The notes beneath the pieces are model-generated. The model had not been told where the DNA came from. It saw only the letters and a list, made by a program, of their open reading frames with translations, and searched no databases. Shown in pieces: positions 36,864 through 40,670 of a stretch of DNA of 40,670 nucleotides. Both the position numbers and the translations under genes were made by a program. The number at the start of each line of letters is the position of its first letter. The first letter of the stretch is position 1. This stretch comes from Bugula neritina. Taxonomy: Eukaryota > Bryozoa > Gymnolaemata > Cheilostomatida > Bugulidae. The DNA is taken from positions 1 to 40,670 of the forward strand of contig CAXIUT010000185.1 of the NCBI GenBank assembly GCA_964035545.1. Direction: 5' to 3'.

Positions 36864-39577
36864 GAGAGACTTCAAATGGCTCTTCCAGACAAAATGCTAT
36901 TTTTTGTACTACTCCAGTCAAAAACAACTTAAAATCTTATCGATCACTTCTAGTTGAATACTCTCGATAGATTTCTATATACTCTTCCAGAATCACCTTT
37001 ACTTTCTTACTCTATAACCTAAATAAACATAATTATACTTGTTCTATTACCATCCGATCTTCATCGCCATATTGAGCTAACACTGCTTGCATTCAACTAC
37101 TCTTTTCCTAGTCTATGCTATTCTTATCTTGCTGTTTAGAGTAGTTGAGTCTATTGTCTAATAGTCCGGCACCAAATCATTCGCATCTACTTCATTCGAT
37201 AGATGCAGATTGTGATAGTGCACATGTAACATATCGTAGTATTCAAGAAGTTATATTTGATATTTAGCTGCTGATAGCCACGTTAAAGGTTCTTCTCCTA
37301 TCTTCTCAGAAAGAAAATCAAAAAGTCTATCAATCCTGTTCTTGTAATTAAATACTACTCTTTTTCTTGAAGCTGTCTCTATCTGGAATTTCATAATCTG
37401 AACGACCTTTGCCATGGTTGTTTCAGTCAAGACTTCTTGATGTCCCAAACTAACTATCTTTTCAATGCATTGAAAGAACTTAAAGAACTGTTTGACTGAA
37501 AGAGACACTGACAAAAGATTTGACCAAAGTTTCCAACTACTTTCTGAATACTTGACAGCTTGTAAGAGAGTAGAGTATGCTTCTTTAAGTTTTTTATTGT
37601 ACATATAGCAAGAAGCCATATTTCCCCAAGCCTAGCCTTGAGTATCGTCAATTGATATACATTCGCTAAAAGCTGGAATTGCCTTCTAAAATTCATTAAG
37701 TCTCATATAACAGCAACCCAAGGTAAACCAGGTATTTGGGTGGTAGTAGTTTGCCTGGGTAGCTTTGCCAAAACTTTATGCTGCTTATTTATAGTCATTT
37801 TTTGAGAAATAATGCCATCCCAAAGATCTCTGAGCTCGAGCATAGGTCCCTTTACTCAACTACCAAGCCTATTAATAGTATTTTTATTCTTGTTATTTAT
37901 TAAGATCTCCGAATATACAAAGCAATCTTGGACTTTTCCCTTGAGACTATAATAGTTTATTTGCCAGTTCTAAAGCTTTTTCTTTAAAGTTTTTGTTAAT
38001 AAGTCCATCAATACACTCTTCATAGAGTCCAGCTTGTTCAAAGAGTTATACAGCTGTAATACTGAGTCCTATTTCCATATACTTATCTGCAAGAACAGTG
38101 ATAAAGTTAAGATATGTTTAGTAGGGAGTAGAGTAGAGGTTAGTTGTATTTTTGTTGATTTGTAAATTATATGAATTTTTGAGTTTTTAAAGTTGATCAA
38201 GAGCTCTTTCAATATTTTTTATTTTTGGAAATTCATTTAAAGATCGTAATAAAAGTAATCCAAAATTATAACTAAAAGAAGTTTCCACTTTGTGAGAAAG
38301 AAGAGTCATAACTGAAGTAGAAATCGATTGAAGTAACATTTAGTCATGAGGTGTTGACCTCCACTAAAAATAGAGGATGGCTAAGGCTACTAATAAATGA
38401 TGTTATTTAATTTCTTTGAGTAAGCCTTCTTTTTGAGTTTAATTCTAGACAAACTTAGGTTTTTATAAAAGAATAGATTCCTCATCGAATGTGGAAGCAC
38501 TCAAATTGTTTGTTTTATCATTTTTAGGGATATTTTTTTATTTAGAAACAAGTTCTTTTGCGTTAATAAGCTAGATGTTATTTTCTTAGAAGTTATCCTA
38601 ATCATGGATAGAAACAATAGGTTATTATTTTTGTTATACGAGGTCCATAACAAGTAGAGAAGTATCAAAGGTTTGATATTTGGTTCTTCTTCCATTTTAC
38701 CAGTAAATTCTATTTTCATATGAAGTAGTTTTGAGCAATGTCTTATGATTTTCTAACTCTAGCTATATTTATAGTAGTACAGTAAAGAATAAGCATACTA
38801 GAGAAGTATTTCAATATACTATTAACAACTTGTCTGTTTCGACATCAGAGTAAGTACATCTTTGTAACTTCCCAGTACAATACAAGATAACTTCTTAACT
38901 GGTGATTTTAAATGTTTGTTATGAAGTTGACCTAATCTAGCAAATATTAGCTTCAATTTTATTTACAACTAAGGAGATGTCTTGCTGGTATTAACTATTT
39001 GTTCTAGAATAACTTATAAAAGAACTATCAAATTGGCAAAAGGAGTGGATTATATCCAATTTTATCCGTCGATCTCAATCTAACTACGATAGTCCTTGAA
39101 ATAACTACCATTTGCCTGAATACTTTTCATAGATAAAAACTAAGAACAATTGTACCAAGTTATTTCTTTCATCCGACTCTTCTGTATTACTTTTGACAAT
39201 TATAGCTCTTAAAATATCTTATCTAACTCACTAAATTCACACTTTTCAGTCTTTTATTAAACAATCAAAAAAGTATCTCTTTTTGAGTGATTAGGTATTT
39301 ATGAAGCAGGAATAAAAGAACTAGAAGGTCCATACACTATCTCTCTCTACAAACAACCAAACAAATGCTCAATTGCTTCACTAACTTGATTAAGATGATT
39401 ATCAAGGAGATGTTAAATAGTTTTAGTGAGAAAGTTTTTTGTGCTGGGATAGTAGTGACTAGAATAGATGATGATGTTGGTGATGAGAGATGTTTTTAAG
39501 TTTTTAGGTTATTAAAAGAGAGTTCTTTTTTGGTTGAGATTCAATTCTTCAGAGATCTTCTAATTTTGTTCCTTCAT
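36847..39577 (-). CDS. TTC27: TTC27 (tetratricopeptide repeat protein 27)
   Basis: About 910 residues. TTC27/Emw1-type TPR protein: the signature GRRTKYQ, then EIGLSITAVELFEQAGLYEEC, AWELSKGTYARAQRSLGWHYF, the canonical TPRs NTWFTLGCCYMRLNEFEKA and AWGNMASCYMYNKKLKEAYS, and SWKLWSNLLSVSLSVKQF. Members act in splicing-factor assembly or cell-wall integrity in other eukaryotes; the role here is inferred. The frame is broken twice: a missing base near 38683 (between FTGKM and GRRTKYQ) and one nucleotide unresolved near 37095. For the second, a 22-nt GT-AG intron at about 37142-37163 plus one extra base gives an equally good reading. The TGA at 36847 lies in the minisatellite. Confidence 0.85.
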
Positions 39578-39683
39578 AATTCTTTGATTAATATTGTTGA
39601 ATCAAATATTAACTAATCAAAGAATAAAAATTCTCCTATTAATTATTATTTTTTGATTTATTATATTATTTTCATTACCATAA

Positions 39684-40212
39684 ATGCCACCTAAACTCGA
39701 TCCCACAGAAGTCAGATTCAGTACCTCCCCATTAACCTAGTCAACATCAAAGTCTTCGGAGGAGAAGCAGGACCTGCTGCAACTCTCGCTCCTAAACTTG
39801 GTCCTCTCGGTCTGGTACCTCCATAATAAATCAGAATGCCAAGAAAGTCGGAGAAGACATTGTCAAGGAAGGATCTAAATGGAAAGGAATCAGAGTTATG
39901 GTCCAACTTAGATGCCAAAACAGAGCTGCTGAAATCAGTATCAAGCCCAGCTCATCTGCTCTCCTTATCAAGGAACTCGGCAACTATGAGAGAGATAGAA
40001 AGAAAGTCAAGAACGTCAACCACAAGGGAAACCTCACTTTCGAACAGATCAAAAAAGTTGCCAAAGTTATTTAAGAAAAATCAATGGCCAAGACTTCATC
40101 AGGAACAGTAAAGCAAGTCCTTGGAACTTGCCTATCTCTTGGATGTTCAGTAGACAAGCAAAGTCCCAAGCAGATCATTGCCAAAATCAACAACGGTGAA
40201 CTAAAATGCTGA
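39684..40212 (+). CDS. RPL12: Ribosomal protein uL11 (RPL12)
   Basis: 162 residues after two 20-nt introns (39721-39740, 39815-39834). The protein reads MPPKLDPTEVRF, then GGEAGPAATLAPKLGPLGL joined by the second intron to NAKKVGEDI, then WKGIRVMVQLRCQNRAAEIS, LTFEQIKKVAKV and GTVKQVLGTCLSLGCSVD. uL11 forms the stalk base of the large subunit with 28S rRNA and the P proteins. The length matches eukaryotic L12 (about 165). The splicing is unambiguous because the flanking residues are highly conserved, so this gene anchors the short-intron model. It diverges from TTC27 with 106 bp between starts. Confidence 0.97.
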
Positions 40213-40262
40213 TGATCTCTATTTAAACCATAATTTAAATATCAAAATGATAGTGGAACTGG

Positions 40263-40670
40263 TCATAGTTGTTTGATGAAACTCATTTTTTTATAAGCTT
40301 GATCTACTATAAATTGAGTCCATCTCTCAGAACCAACCCGATTCTTCTTCAAATATTCATACATCAAAAACATCTCAGACTCACTCAAATACTTCTTTAC
40401 CAACTCATTCTTCAATATTCTTTTCTTTAACTCTTTCCAATCAGGCTTATTCTTTGATTATTTAGCTGAATCGATATTTTATCCATTGTAGACTACTATT
40501 TGAGGAATTTAGAAGTGATGTCTAGGCTTGTTCCTAAAACTACTTTTACTTGTATTTTTGTTGGTTTTATTTTATGCAGGATGATTGATTTTTACTTTAA
40601 ATTGGTATTGTTTGGAATGAGTTAAAAGTTTATTATTCTTCTATATACTTCTATCTGTTTGATAATCTAC
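40263..40670 (-). CDS. Unrecognised basic protein, 5' part outside the window
   Basis: The last 135 or so residues of a minus-strand gene cut by the window end. The sequence is Lys/Asn-rich (KINHPAENKTNKNTSKSS), then a more ordered C terminus with PDWKELKKRILKNELVKKY, SESEMFLMYEYLKKNR and ERWTQFIVDQAYKKMSF before TGA. No family recognised. It converges on uL11 with about 50 bp between stops. Confidence 0.6.

Overview
The window reads as macronuclear DNA of a ciliate, most likely a peritrich or another lineage using the code in which TAA and TAG mean glutamate (NCBI table 30). Four observations support this. It opens with a C4A2 telomere. Every gene I could follow to its 3' end stops at TGA. 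TAA/TAG fall where conserved families need Glu, for example both Walker B motifs of Cdc48. Intergenic spaces are very short. A standard-code translation breaks almost every gene here, so all proteins below were read with TAA/TAG = Glu and with tiny introns removed.

I can support 25 introns. All are GT-AG and 19, 20 or 22 nt long (three, eighteen and four cases). Once they are spliced out almost all genes are intact. The exceptions are a Cdc48 gene with four 1-nt frame breaks and a TTC27 gene with two.

Layout. Positions 1-8371 look like a complete minichromosome: C4A2 at the left, G4T2 at the right, and four genes between (ARP5, an F-BAR protein, an unknown protein, and the FACT subunit POB3/SSRP1). 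Positions 8372-12255 hold a leucine-rich-repeat gene and a coiled-coil gene, both on the minus strand, and end in a second G4T2 array. Positions 12256-40670 carry CDC48, a small unknown gene, an LC8-type dynein light chain, mitochondrial presequence protease, an M1 aminopeptidase, a nucleotide-sugar-transporter-like protein, a CXC (tesmin/LIN54-like) protein, coiled-coil proteins, an OSCA/TMEM63-like channel, a PP2C phosphatase, tRNA-Thr(AGU), a MORN-repeat protein, TTC27, ribosomal protein uL11, and an unknown gene cut by the window end.

The genes do not form a pathway. They are a housekeeping mix (chromatin remodelling, protein turnover, translation) with cytoskeletal, ciliary and membrane proteins. 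Orientation is mixed, with many convergent or divergent neighbours under 200 bp apart. Tandem repeats sit at gene ends: a 112-bp satellite fills one convergent 3'-3' gap and supplies one stop codon, a 25-bp minisatellite includes the TTC27 stop, and a 28-bp repeat sits between the tRNA and the MORN gene.

The strongest puzzles are the two internal G4T2 arrays, both in right-end orientation with unique sequence continuing beyond them; an LRR reading frame that runs into one of them; and the frame breaks of CDC48.
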